Assembly: GCF_000745455.1 (NCBI RefSeq) | Contig: NZ_KN050691.1 | Coordinates: forward strand, 80,267-125,346 | Source of the DNA: Mesoaciditoga lauensis cd-1655R = DSM 25116 | GTDB lineage: Bacteria; Thermotogota; Thermotogae; Mesoaciditogales; Mesoaciditogaceae | Direction: 5' to 3' | DNA length: 45,080 nucleotides | Part shown: one piece after another, positions 22,881-30,955 of the stretch | Numbering within the stretch: position 1 is the stretch's first letter | How the letters are laid out: every line of letters begins with the position of its first letter | Notes under the pieces: generated by a model | What the model was told of the DNA's origin: nothing | What the model saw: only the letters and a program-made list of their open reading frames with translations | The model's database searches: none | Translations under genes and position numbers: made by a program

Positions 22881-24230
22881 TTAAAATAAGCCTTCAAATA
22901 CAGATTTCTTTTCGCTTTTTGCTTCACTTTGAGCGTTTCCCACCGGAACGGTTTTCTCAAGCTTTTCGAGCCTCTTTGAAATATCTTCAAGAGTGTTTTT
23001 GAGTTCATCCGAGAGTTCCACTTTTACAGTCGTTTCTGCACTCTTGGTAACTTCTTTCGTTTCTTCTTTCTTTTCCTCTGGTTTCACCATCTTCTTGAGA
23101 TCTTCGAGTTCTTTCAAGATAGGGTCAACACTTTTCTTGACTTCCTCTTGTATCACGTTCATGACTTCTTCTTTCTCCATTTTTTGAACACCTCCACGTT
23201 CTTTTTCTGCTATCGTGATCACCTCATCCAACGCTTGACGTGCGGAAATTATCTTTTTTAAATTGGAATCTGAAATTGCACGTCCCGCTTTTTCAATACC
23301 AAGCATTTGCTTGATTTTGGTAAGCATTCCGTCTTTTTCTTCTTTCTGTTGCCAAGGAGCGGTTCTACCCATTTTCTTGTAAAGTGGTTCCAGTTTCTGC
23401 TTTGCCTCATCTATCACACTTTGAGGAACGTTCAATCCTCCTCGTGAGCCTTGAAGAACAGCTCCAGCAGCCATAACACCTCTGGGATATATCATCAGTT
23501 TCCCTTGATATACCTTGCCAATAGGCAACTTGTAAGCGTATCTTTGGTCTGAGTAACCATCTCCGTCAGCATCGAGAGTAGGATCGGCATTGTAGATCAC
23601 GTGAACATTCGCATATCCTTTCATTCCAAAGAGCTCAATTACCCTGTTTCCATCAGCAGGTGAGAAACCCCAAGGCTCCGTTTCTGGTGCAAGTGGAAGA
23701 TCTGAAACGTTCGCAACCCACTTTTCCGCTTTTTCCTCGGATTCTTGAACCGGTTCTTCTTTTGCAAAGCCCGCCATGCTCAATCCCGTTATGTTCCCGT
23801 TTTCAATCTCTTTCCATGTGTCGTCGTTGGTAACTTGTATTCCTACAGCCCACGCTCCAACCTCTTTGAACATCGGATCTCCATCTTTGACAATCCAAGA
23901 TTCCGCCACAAAGCCTTCGCCAGGATCGTAGTCATGTTGCTTATCAACGTTTGTGGTTAATCCGGCTTTCATAAACCTATAAGCCATCTTTTCAATTTCA
24001 TCAGCTGTCATCGTTGCGCCGTCAGTATCCACTTCATCTGGAGCATATACAATTCCATAAACACGATGCTTTTTGCTATCTTTTTGCACAATTGCGATCG
24101 TTTTGTGGAATGTGGCGTTATCTTGATCGAAATTTTCTGATTTCACGATGATCGTTTTTTTGTTGGCGCCTTTGTATACAAGAGAAATGAACGATACCAC
24201 AACGTCTTTTAGCATCACCTTTGGTTTCAC
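22881..24230 (-). CDS. XkdF-like prohead protease fused to scaffold
   Basis: This 449-residue protein has an N-terminal protease-like domain (about 1-160): YGIVYAPDEVDTDGATMT, His99 in KQHDYDPGEG, and Ser151 in GLSMAG, consistent with the XkdF/S78-like prohead protease group. A central segment (about 170-290) includes DADGDGYSDQRYAYKLP. The C-terminal 130 residues are Lys/Glu-rich coiled coil (ILKELEDLKKMVKPEEKKEE; DISKRLEKLEKTV), typical of scaffolding. The enzyme would cleave scaffold and capsid delta regions during head maturation. Start: GTG overlapping the prior stop (GTGA), with AAAGGAGG nine bases upstream. Confidence 0.75.
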   Translation of the reverse strand: MKPKVMLKDVVVSFISLVYKGANKKTIIVKSENFDQDNATFHKTIAIVQKDSKKHRVYGIVYAPDEVDTDGATMTADEIEKMAYRFMKAGLTTNVDKQHDYDPGEGFVAESWIVKDGDPMFKEVGAWAVGIQVTNDDTWKEIENGNITGLSMAGFAKEEPVQESEEKAEKWVANVSDLPLAPETEPWGFSPADGNRVIELFGMKGYANVHVIYNADPTLDADGDGYSDQRYAYKLPIGKVYQGKLMIYPRGVMAAGAVLQGSRGGLNVPQSVIDEAKQKLEPLYKKMGRTAPWQQKEEKDGMLTKIKQMLGIEKAGRAISDSNLKKIISARQALDEVITIAEKERGGVQKMEKEEVMNVIQEEVKKSVDPILKELEDLKKMVKPEEKKEETKEVTKSAETTVKVELSDELKNTLEDISKRLEKLEKTVPVGNAQSEAKSEKKSVFEGLF

Positions 24231-25321
24231 ATTCTTAATCCTCCTTTCAATAATTTCAAAGCATTCCTTTTACCGCTTTCATTCTCACGTCGGAATAAAG
24301 GATGAGATCTGAGTGTTTTCTCCGCCATTTTCATGCTCAAACGCCCCACGTTAACCAAATAGGCAAGCGAAATTATTTCCTCTTCTAAGGGACGTTTAAT
24401 AGCTTTTAATGAATACTCTATTTTCAAAGGTCTATCAACCGTAACGTATGTTGTCCGGCAAAAATGGTGATAAGGTGGCAAAGCATACACCGCTGGGATT
24501 TCACTTCCACTCAATCCTTGAATTGGAGATGGATCGTTAGGATTAGGAAAAGGCAATTTGCTTTTTATCTGCGTTGGCGAATCCATGCTCATCCATTCAT
24601 TTAGCCAATCGTAAGCCGTTGATATAGGGATTATTTTTCCGTTCATAGCCTGGCAAAATGGAGTAGTTCTTTTGTCTAAAACAGCAACAATTCTATAAGC
24701 CGTAACACCCATTCTGATCATTGTGGCAGCGCCTGCCACGTTTCTAAGCCTTGTCGTTGTATTTCTGGCCACAAGTTCCCAGTAAGTTTCTGGATGCATG
24801 CGGATAGGTGGCAAATCGTAGTTAGTGAAAAGATCTTGAAGCCGTTTTTGCAAGCCTGCTATTCCTTCTCGTTGCAAAGTAGATTCTTTGATAGCCTTCA
24901 ACATTGCCACTCTAACTTTCGTATCATAATAGCGATGAAACCACACGAAAGGCTCATATGTTACACCATCAGATAATTCACGGTCAAATTCGTTGAATCT
25001 AAACGTTTTTAAGTGCATTTGAATGGATTTTCGGTAAGTTATAAAACCTAAGTTGAGTGCCATGGCGTATTTATCGTTTCCAGCTTGCAGAAATGTATCA
25101 TCTACGATTCGAATGATCTTTTCCCTATTTACACGATCGAGTTTTGAGATCCTGGATATGATTTCCTGTGCAGCCTCTAACCACGCATCGCTTAAAATCG
25201 ATCGCAAGTCATCAAAAAAGCCCTCAAAGAGGGCATCTCGGTTTGAACCTTTTATGAATGTATTTATATATTCAAGCTTTGAATGGATATCACGGGCGAT
25301 CCTCTTCTTGGCGTAAAGCAT
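24227..25321 (-). CDS. Minor head protein, SPP1 gp7/Mu F-like
   Basis: This 364-residue protein follows the portal. The C-terminal region has the hallmark of phage head morphogenesis proteins: ARNTTTRLRNVAGAATMI, then TAYRIVAVLDKRTTPFCQAM near 210-230, and the terminal PPYHHFCRTTYV motif around 285-297. The N-terminal half is helical. A few copies enter the prohead at the portal vertex and influence DNA delivery in relatives. It overlaps the portal gene by 32 bp. GAGGTGAAAA precedes the ATG. Confidence 0.85.
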   Translation of the reverse strand: MLYAKKRIARDIHSKLEYINTFIKGSNRDALFEGFFDDLRSILSDAWLEAAQEIISRISKLDRVNREKIIRIVDDTFLQAGNDKYAMALNLGFITYRKSIQMHLKTFRFNEFDRELSDGVTYEPFVWFHRYYDTKVRVAMLKAIKESTLQREGIAGLQKRLQDLFTNYDLPPIRMHPETYWELVARNTTTRLRNVAGAATMIRMGVTAYRIVAVLDKRTTPFCQAMNGKIIPISTAYDWLNEWMSMDSPTQIKSKLPFPNPNDPSPIQGLSGSEIPAVYALPPYHHFCRTTYVTVDRPLKIEYSLKAIKRPLEEEIISLAYLVNVGRLSMKMAEKTLRSHPLFRRENESGKRNALKLLKGGLRM

Positions 25322-26729
25322 TTTTCACCTCTTCCAGCATTTTGGAAAACTTCTCCGCTGTTCCCACATAACCACCATTAGCAAGAATGGCAAGAATATT
25401 GGATGGAAGATCTCCCCATGGTTGCGAAAATTTCTCGTACTTTTTCCCAAAGTATTCGCTCATGATATCCGTTGCAATGTTAGGCGTCGCAGCGCCGGCA
25501 GTAACGAACGTTTCTAAAGCTTTGACTTTCTCGGAAGGATCGGAAAGATCATAAGATTTAAATTTCATCTCATACGCTGTAATCCCTTCCATTTTAAGCA
25601 TTTGATTGAACACTCTTTCAAGCTCTCTTCTTTCTGGCTGAAATACTTGTTCATCAGCGTATTTGTAAGCTGTTTCTGCCGTTGCCCTGTTGTAATCTGA
25701 GCTTTCACCCGTAAGTAAAGGCGGCAATCTGAAAGCAGATCTTATCTTATCCCTATTAACCTTGTTGTAGTTCATGAAAAGCGCATCGCTTTGCAGAGTT
25801 TCCGTGAGTGGTTTGATATCAATTTTCACATTGCTTGCTTTTTCCTTCGATAATGGATTTTCTTCTTCTGGTTCAGCCTCCAGTACCATGTATTTGAAAG
25901 CGTTATCTGTACCTTTGAGATCATCAACATAACCTTGTAATAAATCAAGTGAGGTCTGTGTCAAGTACCCACCTTGAACTACTATAGCAGCGGGGATATG
26001 CTTACCGTTGAGAAAGTAATTGTAATTCAATTCAGCGGCTTTCCTTGAGCCAAGGATTTCAACGATATTTCCTATGTATCGAGGAATGCCATAAGGTGTT
26101 GTTGGATCGAGATCAAGTTTGAAATGAATAATTTCCGATGCAGGTGTAGAAGTTTTCTTATATTCTCCAGTGAACTTATCCATGGAGCGTGGATCTCCGA
26201 ACTCTTTGAAGTAAATTGGTTCACCGTTTACCACCTGAATGTATTTATTGAATTTTCTTCGGAATGTTTTTCCACCTATGGTAACCTCTATATACTCCTT
26301 AGATAATTCACCTACCCTGAATGTATGAGCCGGAGCGTAATAAAAACCCGCAATTTTTCCGCTTAGATCTCGCACCACTTCCAGATAGGCGTTTCCTGTC
26401 CTCTCTCGATCCCCAATGATTTTTTTCATTATTCCGATAAAGCTATCGTGTGCGGAACAGGTATCAAAGAATTCTTTTGCCTGGTTCAATTGAGCTTCGT
26501 CGTCTTCTTCGCTCGTTTTTATGAGATCTATTCCAAAGCCCACAATATTTTGTTGATAAGCCCCTATGCATTGTAGAAGAATATCTGAGTATTGTGGCAT
26601 CTGTTGAAGCTGTTCGAGATCATAAGGAGGCTCAAAATATTTAATCGACATTTCAGCGTATTTGTCAGCTTGATTTGAAACCAGGTCATTTGCCGCATTC
26701 TTAATAACAAAAGCTTTTACTTTCTTCAT
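25290..26729 (-). CDS. Portal protein, PBSX type
   Basis: This 479-residue protein matches PBSX-family portal proteins: N-terminal KYFEPPYDLEQLQQM and DILLQCIGAYQQNIVGFG; ASEIIHFKLDLDPTTPYGIP at about 196-215; then AELNYNYFLNGKHIPAAIVV; and C-terminal KIRSAFRLPPLLTGES. It forms the dodecameric DNA channel at one head vertex and docks terminase. Its ATG overlaps the terminase stop as ATGA, with GGGAGGCAATC upstream. Normal length for the family. Confidence 0.92.
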   Translation of the reverse strand: MKKVKAFVIKNAANDLVSNQADKYAEMSIKYFEPPYDLEQLQQMPQYSDILLQCIGAYQQNIVGFGIDLIKTSEEDDEAQLNQAKEFFDTCSAHDSFIGIMKKIIGDRERTGNAYLEVVRDLSGKIAGFYYAPAHTFRVGELSKEYIEVTIGGKTFRRKFNKYIQVVNGEPIYFKEFGDPRSMDKFTGEYKKTSTPASEIIHFKLDLDPTTPYGIPRYIGNIVEILGSRKAAELNYNYFLNGKHIPAAIVVQGGYLTQTSLDLLQGYVDDLKGTDNAFKYMVLEAEPEEENPLSKEKASNVKIDIKPLTETLQSDALFMNYNKVNRDKIRSAFRLPPLLTGESSDYNRATAETAYKYADEQVFQPERRELERVFNQMLKMEGITAYEMKFKSYDLSDPSEKVKALETFVTAGAATPNIATDIMSEYFGKKYEKFSQPWGDLPSNILAILANGGYVGTAEKFSKMLEEVKNALRQEEDRP

Positions 26730-27928
26730 GATTGCCTCCCTTTAATAATTCTTGCTCTTCCTTCTTTTCGCTTGCCTCTATGCACTCTCTGAACCAACGA
26801 ATGCGAATAGATAGCATATCTCGTGGCGTCCATTGCGTGGTCGTTGAATTTCACTGGCTCTTCCAAAACATTGCCGTTTTTGTCTTGCTTCCATTTGTAA
26901 GATTCGATTTCCTTGATTGTGTTTACACAATTTTGATTGATGAACAACTTTTTCCTTTTAACGAAATCAATCCCATCTTTCACACTCTTATTAGCTGGAT
27001 AAATGTTGAAGCCAGCACGCCTTATCTCTTCAATCCTGTTCGGTTCGGCGGAATCAGCATATATGCTCGAATTCGTGGATTCTACAATACGTCTCAGCTG
27101 ATCGATAAGATCGGCATTGGTTAGACCACGTTCGTACATCTCATCAAGGATGTAGAGGCGCTCGTCTAAAATGCCAATCTTGATCAAGGCCGTGGGATTG
27201 TTATATCCGAAATCCAAGCCATAGATGACTTCGTCGAAATGATCAGGAATTTCAGAGATAATTTCATAGTTGGAATAAATCATGCCTTTGAGAGAAACAA
27301 ATTCTCCGAGGGCATAAACTCTGTAATAAGCTTCATCTTCATTGATTAGGTTTTCAAGTGTTTGAACGTATTCTTTGTCTAAGAACCCATTATCTTTGTA
27401 GGTTGTTTTTAGTATTGCCACATCTTTATGCTTAGTTTCGAAGAATTCTTTATAAACCCAGTTGTTTTTGGAAATTGGATTGAAAGTCAAAAACATTTGA
27501 TTTTTCTTATCTGTTTGCCTTCTAAGTCTTAAACGCAATTGTCTGTAATCATCCAGAGTAAATTCTGTCGCTTCTTCCATCCAAATGTAATTGAATTCAG
27601 CAGACTTTATTTTTTCTGGATCATCCATTGATTTGAACAAGATCTCACTTGAGCCCACTTTGACTGTCTGATCAGCTTTGTTCAAAGCAAAGGGAATGTT
27701 GTATTCCCTTAAAAAGGAAATGATAAGCTGGTAAGCGGATATCTTCAAAGCTGGATTAGTTTTCCTCGTAATGAGAATTCTCTTATTCCCCTCTGCAAGC
27801 TTGTAAAAGATGAGAAATTGTGCCATTGTATAAGACTTTCCGGATCCAGCACCACCGTATAAAACATTTACAGTGCTTTTGGATTTTTTTAACCATCGTC
27901 GAATCTTTCCAACAAATTCAACGTCCAT
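26726..27928 (-). CDS. terL: Terminase large subunit
   Basis: This 400-residue ATP-driven packaging motor and nuclease has Walker A GGAGSGKS (25-32), Walker B YIWMEEAT (114-121), the coupling motif FLTFNP (146-151), and nuclease acidic residues in LDFGYNNPTALIK (Asp239), YADSAEP (Asp292) and FNDHAMDATRYA (Asp363/Asp367). It belongs to the Terminase_3/PBSX-like group. It cuts concatemeric DNA and pumps it through the portal. It overlaps the small subunit gene by 11 bp. Confidence 0.95.
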   Translation of the reverse strand: MDVEFVGKIRRWLKKSKSTVNVLYGGAGSGKSYTMAQFLIFYKLAEGNKRILITRKTNPALKISAYQLIISFLREYNIPFALNKADQTVKVGSSEILFKSMDDPEKIKSAEFNYIWMEEATEFTLDDYRQLRLRLRRQTDKKNQMFLTFNPISKNNWVYKEFFETKHKDVAILKTTYKDNGFLDKEYVQTLENLINEDEAYYRVYALGEFVSLKGMIYSNYEIISEIPDHFDEVIYGLDFGYNNPTALIKIGILDERLYILDEMYERGLTNADLIDQLRRIVESTNSSIYADSAEPNRIEEIRRAGFNIYPANKSVKDGIDFVKRKKLFINQNCVNTIKEIESYKWKQDKNGNVLEEPVKFNDHAMDATRYAIYSHSLVQRVHRGKRKEGRARIIKGRQS

Positions 27929-28253
27929 CTCTATCTACAACCCTGAATGTCAATGAGCCTTGAAGATCCACATTTTTCTTTTCAGTCCAGCCAAGTTGCT
28001 TAAGTGAGAAGATGGCCATGGTAACATTTATCTTTCCTTCGAGTGCCAATCTTTCAAGCTGTGCCATTTTCTTAGACCTTGCTTTTTTTAATAGAGCGGA
28101 AAACTCATCATGATCATAGAAAAATTGATGATACACATTATGTTGATAAGCGAATTCGGCAGGGATCGGGATTTCAGTGTTTTCTATATACTCATCGAAT
28201 TCCTTCGCCAACTTTTTCAGAAACTGCTTTGAATATTTTCTTGGTCTCGCCAT
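27918..28253 (-). CDS. terS: Terminase small subunit
   Basis: From the ATG at 28253, which has AGGAGATG nine bases upstream, the protein has 111 residues. It starts MARPRKYSKQFLKKLAKEF, has an N-terminal helix-turn-helix-like region, a central helical YHQFFYDHDEFSALLKKARS, and ends with a C-terminal QLGWTEKKNVDLQ motif usual in small terminases of this class. It recognises the packaging site and recruits TerL. An upstream ATG at 28262 is an alternative start. Confidence 0.85.
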   Translation of the reverse strand: MARPRKYSKQFLKKLAKEFDEYIENTEIPIPAEFAYQHNVYHQFFYDHDEFSALLKKARSKKMAQLERLALEGKINVTMAIFSLKQLGWTEKKNVDLQGSLTFRVVDRDGR

Positions 28254-28271
28254 CCCGATCATCTCCTTTCT

Positions 28272-28457
28272 TTATTCATCAACTTCAATAATCACTCTGA
28301 ATATTTTTCCAGAACAATAAGCTGGCACTTTGATAAGCTCAGGCATTTCACTCGCCGGCACATCTAATTGGACTCTCGCATTACCTTCGCTTCCATCTAT
28401 TTTTACAGCACTTTGTATTGGCGGTAGGCTCGCTTGAAATTCTATTCTCATTTTCAT
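28272..28457 (-). CDS. Small conserved-looking protein, unknown
   Basis: This 61-residue protein starts MKMRIEFQASLPPIQSAVKI and contains a compact beta region (ARVQLDVPASEMPELIK; FRVIIEVDE). It may be a small beta protein of the OB or barrel type, but the family is not recognised. Its start overlaps the HNH stop (ATGA), which supports coupled expression in the packaging cluster. Confidence 0.6.
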   Translation of the reverse strand: MKMRIEFQASLPPIQSAVKIDGSEGNARVQLDVPASEMPELIKVPAYCSGKIFRVIIEVDE

Positions 28458-28795
28458 ACCTTCCCTTTTAATTTTTCCAATTCTTTCTTCACTTTCTTTT
28501 CTAATTCCTCATTAAAATGCAAATAACTAAGATTCTTATTTGTTTTCACGAGTACCTCTTTTAATCCTTGTCTCATCCCATGGTCATGTATATATCTGTG
28601 ATGTTTTTTGCAGAGAGAAACCAGATTCCACGGATGCATATTTTTCTTTATATGTGGCACCCCTAAATACTCTGGAATCCACGAATTTCTTGAAAAGATA
28701 TGATGCACTTCCTCTGCTTCTGCCCCGCATATAACACACTTGTGGTGATCTCTTTCCAAAACGTATTCTCTTATCGCAGGGGGAATTGGCATCAT
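28454..28795 (-). CDS. HNH endonuclease
   Basis: With the ATG at 28795, overlapping the preceding stop as ATGA, the protein has 113 residues. The beta-beta-alpha-metal nuclease motif is clear: CVICGAEAEEVHHIFSR, NLVSLCKKHHRYIHDHG. Two Cys pairs (CVIC and LC..) bind a structural zinc, and the HH/H residues the catalytic metal. HNH proteins beside terminase genes act with TerS/TerL in DNA cutting for packaging. An upstream ATG at 28840 would add a basic extension of 15 residues that overlaps the previous gene. Confidence 0.88.
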   Translation of the reverse strand: MMPIPPAIREYVLERDHHKCVICGAEAEEVHHIFSRNSWIPEYLGVPHIKKNMHPWNLVSLCKKHHRYIHDHGMRQGLKEVLVKTNKNLSYLHFNEELEKKVKKELEKLKGKV

Positions 28796-28935
28796 TCCTC
28801 TTTTTTTCGTTTTATGTCGTACTGCTTGACTTCGTCCCATTTGCCCCGCCTCACAAGCTTATAAATAATCGCATAGCTCGCTATATCGTCCAGCGTGTCT
28901 TCTATGCTTTCATTTGACACTTCTAAGCCGTTCAA
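28792..28935 (-). CDS. Short EDTLxDxAxYA-type protein, possibly truncated
   Basis: This 47-residue ORF starts at TTG, overlapping the prior stop (TTGA), or at GTG 28920. It contains SIEDTLDDIASYAIIYKLV, a motif common at the C terminus of phage proteins in the DUF1599/nucleotide-modification neighbourhood, where EDTL.D.A.YA is typical. The usual N-terminal part is absent. It may be a remnant, a stand-alone domain, or a start upstream joined by an unseen frameshift. Its stop overlaps the HNH start. Confidence 0.45.
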   Translation of the reverse strand: MNGLEVSNESIEDTLDDIASYAIIYKLVRRGKWDEVKQYDIKRKKEE

Positions 28936-29315
28936 GAAGTGTATTCATCTTCATTATGAAAGAACTCAAATTTTTCACATAATCCTTCTGACGTAGTGGC
29001 ATGCTCTTTTATGTCTTTTGTCAACTGCAATCTTTCTTTCTCGCTTAATTGTTTAGGGACAAAATCGTACTCAAAGACAATATCAAAATAACTGCCAAAC
29101 ATCATATCTTCTCCAAATTGTGGATGCCAACCTTTAGCGCCCGTTTTTCCACATATAAACACAATAAGCTCTCTAAATTCTTTTGAAATAGAATCGATAT
29201 GAGTGTATTCATCTTCATTTGGAGAATAAATCAGTTCATTTAGGAACTTTGTATCTTCATCTGAATAACGATACAAAGCCGCTTGTTTCAATCCGAGGCT
29301 AATTTCTACTTTCAT
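28932..29315 (-). CDS. Unknown protein between regulatory region and HNH
   Basis: This 127-residue acidic protein reads MKVEISLGLKQAALYRYSDE at the start and has FGSYFDIVFEYDFVPKQLSE in the middle. A mixed alpha/beta fold is likely, but no family is recognised. It is the first long gene of the late transcript after the 39-residue ORF. Its stop overlaps a TTG start of the next small gene. Confidence 0.65.
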   Translation of the reverse strand: MKVEISLGLKQAALYRYSDEDTKFLNELIYSPNEDEYTHIDSISKEFRELIVFICGKTGAKGWHPQFGEDMMFGSYFDIVFEYDFVPKQLSEKERLQLTKDIKEHATTSEGLCEKFEFFHNEDEYTS

Positions 29316-29321
29316 AACTTT

Positions 29322-29441
29322 TTAGTCCCCTATTACACGTATAATCAATTTTTTCAGCGTGTCATAATCCGGCTTTTCTATCTCAATTCTCATATCACCA
29401 AAATATATAACCCTGACCACTTCCCAAAACTTCACCGTCAT
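29322..29441 (-). CDS. Small 39-residue protein
   Basis: The ATG at 29441 has TTGGAGGTG just upstream. The product reads MTVKFWEVVRVIYFGDMRIE, then KPDYDTLKKLIIRVIGD. The reading frame is open further upstream, but that part crosses a terminator hairpin and lacks a good ribosome site. The function is unknown. It lies immediately after the hairpin at 29461-29483, so it could be the leader gene of the late operon. Confidence 0.5.
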   Translation of the reverse strand: MTVKFWEVVRVIYFGDMRIEIEKPDYDTLKKLIIRVIGD

Positions 29442-29460
29442 TTTGCACCTCCAAGGCATA

Positions 29461-29483
29461 ATAAAAGCCCCGACAAGCGGGGC
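29461..29483 (-). terminator. Hairpin terminator at the early/late boundary
   Basis: GCCCCG (467-472) and CGGGGC (478-483) form a perfect 6-bp stem with a 5-nt loop. On the minus strand it is followed by TTTTATTAT. It lies between a 44-residue ORF and the 39-residue ORF that begins the packaging cluster. Confidence 0.8.
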
Positions 29484-29505
29484 AAACAAAGAAAAGGAGG
29501 AGATA

Positions 29506-29535
29506 AGTATATCAATAATCAAATTGTTTTTTCAA
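29506..29535 (-). promoter_or_regulatory. Candidate late promoter
   Basis: On the minus strand TTGAAA (29535-29530) is followed after 18 bp by TATACT (29511-29506), a fair sigma-70-type promoter. Its expected start is about 16 bp before the hairpin terminator at 29461-29483, so expression of late genes would require readthrough. Confidence 0.45.
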
Positions 29536-29646
29536 TTGCTCTTTCATTCTTCTTCTAAACGGCTTGTTATGAGCTTTTCTATCATACCTATGCCCATAAC
29601 CTCCAAACCAAGCATTTGAAAGCCTTTTCTCAGTGTTTCTCTTCAT
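29512..29646 (-). CDS. Small basic 44-residue protein
   Basis: The ATG at 29646 follows AAAGAGGTGATGTGAA. The product MKRNTEKRLSNAWFGGYGHR, then YDRKAHNKPFRRRMKEQLKK, is rich in Arg/Lys and aromatic residues and could bind nucleic acid. No family is recognised. It lies between two terminators. Confidence 0.5.
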   Translation of the reverse strand: MKRNTEKRLSNAWFGGYGHRYDRKAHNKPFRRRMKEQLKKQFDY

Positions 29647-29689
29647 TTCACATCACCTCTTTGAGTTTAACCACCTCCTTTCTGGCATG

Positions 29690-29712
29690 AAAAAAGGGCG
29701 ATTTCTCGCCCT
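29690..29712 (-). terminator. Terminator after the toxin-antitoxin-like pair
   Basis: AGGGCGA (695-701) pairs perfectly with TCGCCCT (706-712) across TTTC. On the minus strand the stem is followed by TTTTTTC. It overlaps the stop of the 256-residue gene, so it closes that transcript. Confidence 0.88.
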
Positions 29713-30481
29713 ATTTGACATTTATAAATTTTTTTATCTTACTTATAAGCTCCTCCCATTTTTTTCTTATTCTTTCTTCTAAATTGGGCTGCAAGAAAAA
29801 ATCAATAATTTTTTCTCTGTCTAAAATGATTTTACCTTTGCTGTATTCTTTTAAAAAATCCAAATCAAAGAAAGAAAAGAATGAGAAGTTTTCATTTTCC
29901 CTATACATTTCTTCAATGGGATATAAGGATATATGCATGAATTTCTCTATACTTATGTCTCTAAAAACCGCTTCTGATTCACTGCCTTTTTTCTCGTCAA
30001 AAACTTTTTCTTTCACTTTCTCCATTTTCAGAAGCTTTGCTAAATAAATTTGTCCCAGTTTCTCCAACACATGTCTCTTTAGCTTATTCTTCGATGTTGT
30101 AAACTCAATCCAAACCCCTTTATCCACCCTTTCTTGCTTAGAAATATAAAGATCCATATCTGGAGGATTTTTAATTGGCATCTCTAATTTTATGTTTGTC
30201 CATCCATTCACTCCTATTTTTTTCAAGATGGACTTACCTAAATCAATGTCCACGTTTTTTTGTGCCGCTGAATTCTTTTGTCTGCTTGAACGAAGAAAAT
30301 CACTGACTTGATCAAATCCTTGAAAAGCCCCTGAAGCCATAAGCACTTTCTTATGATTTGGAAGAAAAAAGTGTAAAACTATATCATTATTTTCATCATC
30401 TAAATGAATATCCAATTCTTCATTGTGAGCTAAACCAAAAGCAATCCACCTTTCAAACGCTTTTAGGCCGTTATCGCTCAC
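29711..30481 (-). CDS. Panacea-linked candidate toxin or effector
   Basis: This 256-residue protein starts at GTG overlapping the antitoxin-like stop (GTGA). The N-terminal 100 residues are of mixed fold (AFERWIAFGLAHNEELDIHL). The central part has PPDMDLYIS (106-114), VWIEFTTSKNK (123-133) and a helix LEKLGQIYLAKLLK (139-152), an arrangement like a PD-(D/E)xK nuclease core, except that the usual catalytic Lys position is Thr128. The C-terminal third is helical, Lys/Phe-rich. No known family is certain. Coupling to a Panacea/SocA-like gene suggests it is the toxin or effector neutralised by it. It could also be a degenerate nuclease-fold partner with another function. Confidence 0.55.
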   Translation of the reverse strand: MSDNGLKAFERWIAFGLAHNEELDIHLDDENNDIVLHFFLPNHKKVLMASGAFQGFDQVSDFLRSSRQKNSAAQKNVDIDLGKSILKKIGVNGWTNIKLEMPIKNPPDMDLYISKQERVDKGVWIEFTTSKNKLKRHVLEKLGQIYLAKLLKMEKVKEKVFDEKKGSESEAVFRDISIEKFMHISLYPIEEMYRENENFSFFSFFDLDFLKEYSKGKIILDREKIIDFFLQPNLEERIRKKWEELISKIKKFINVK

Positions 30482-30930
30482 AGTAATGCATCTCCGGGGG
30501 CATGTTCTTTCATAGGTCTTGTGCTATATACTATATCTAACAACTTGTCTAACCTTATAGCACCATATTTCTTTATCACTTCATCGATTATTTCTTTTTG
30601 CTTTTTATCTATTTCAGGAGGATTTTTGTTAACTTTTTCCCACATTTCATCACTTAATCTGTAATCATGAGCTATCCCAGAATTTGTAGGAAATGCATAA
30701 TCTCTTACAACTTCTTTATGAACGAGTGTATCAAGCGTTTCTATTATATCGTTAGAATAAGGGCCATAAAAATAATATTGATATTTGACTTTCGTTATTT
30801 TTTCTCCTGCCCTTGCTGAAGAAATCAAATCAGACAGGTATAGAAGTTTTACTATTCTTGTTCTTCCAATGGTAGGCCGAATATTTTTGAGTTTATACAA
30901 AATATAAATGATTATCTTCTCCAGCTCCAC
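30478..30930 (-). CDS. Panacea/SocA (DUF4065)-like antitoxin
   Basis: From the GTG at 30930, which has AGGGGGTGG seven bases upstream, the protein has 150 residues. It matches the SocA/Panacea pattern: TRIVKLLYLSDLIS near the N terminus, YQYYFYGPYSNDII in the middle, and a C-terminal helical IDKKQKEIIDEVIKKYGA. Such proteins neutralise diverse partner toxins. The frame is open to a TTG at 30984, but that segment contains the likely promoter, so translation from 30930 is preferred. It overlaps its partner gene by 4 bp, typical of antitoxin-first TA operons. Confidence 0.75.
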   Translation of the reverse strand: MELEKIIIYILYKLKNIRPTIGRTRIVKLLYLSDLISSARAGEKITKVKYQYYFYGPYSNDIIETLDTLVHKEVVRDYAFPTNSGIAHDYRLSDEMWEKVNKNPPEIDKKQKEIIDEVIKKYGAIRLDKLLDIVYSTRPMKEHAPGDALL

Positions 30931-30955
30931 TTTTTGCCACCCCCTTGCATTTTCA

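Noticed and set aside
22363-23002. Long plus-strand ORFs over the capsid and protease genes
   Set aside because: They lie antisense to well-supported head genes, have no ribosome sites or motifs, and look like shadow frames.
29660-29690. Eight-codon ORF with a strong ribosome site upstream of the 44-residue gene
   Set aside because: It is too short to support as a gene; it may simply be part of the leader.
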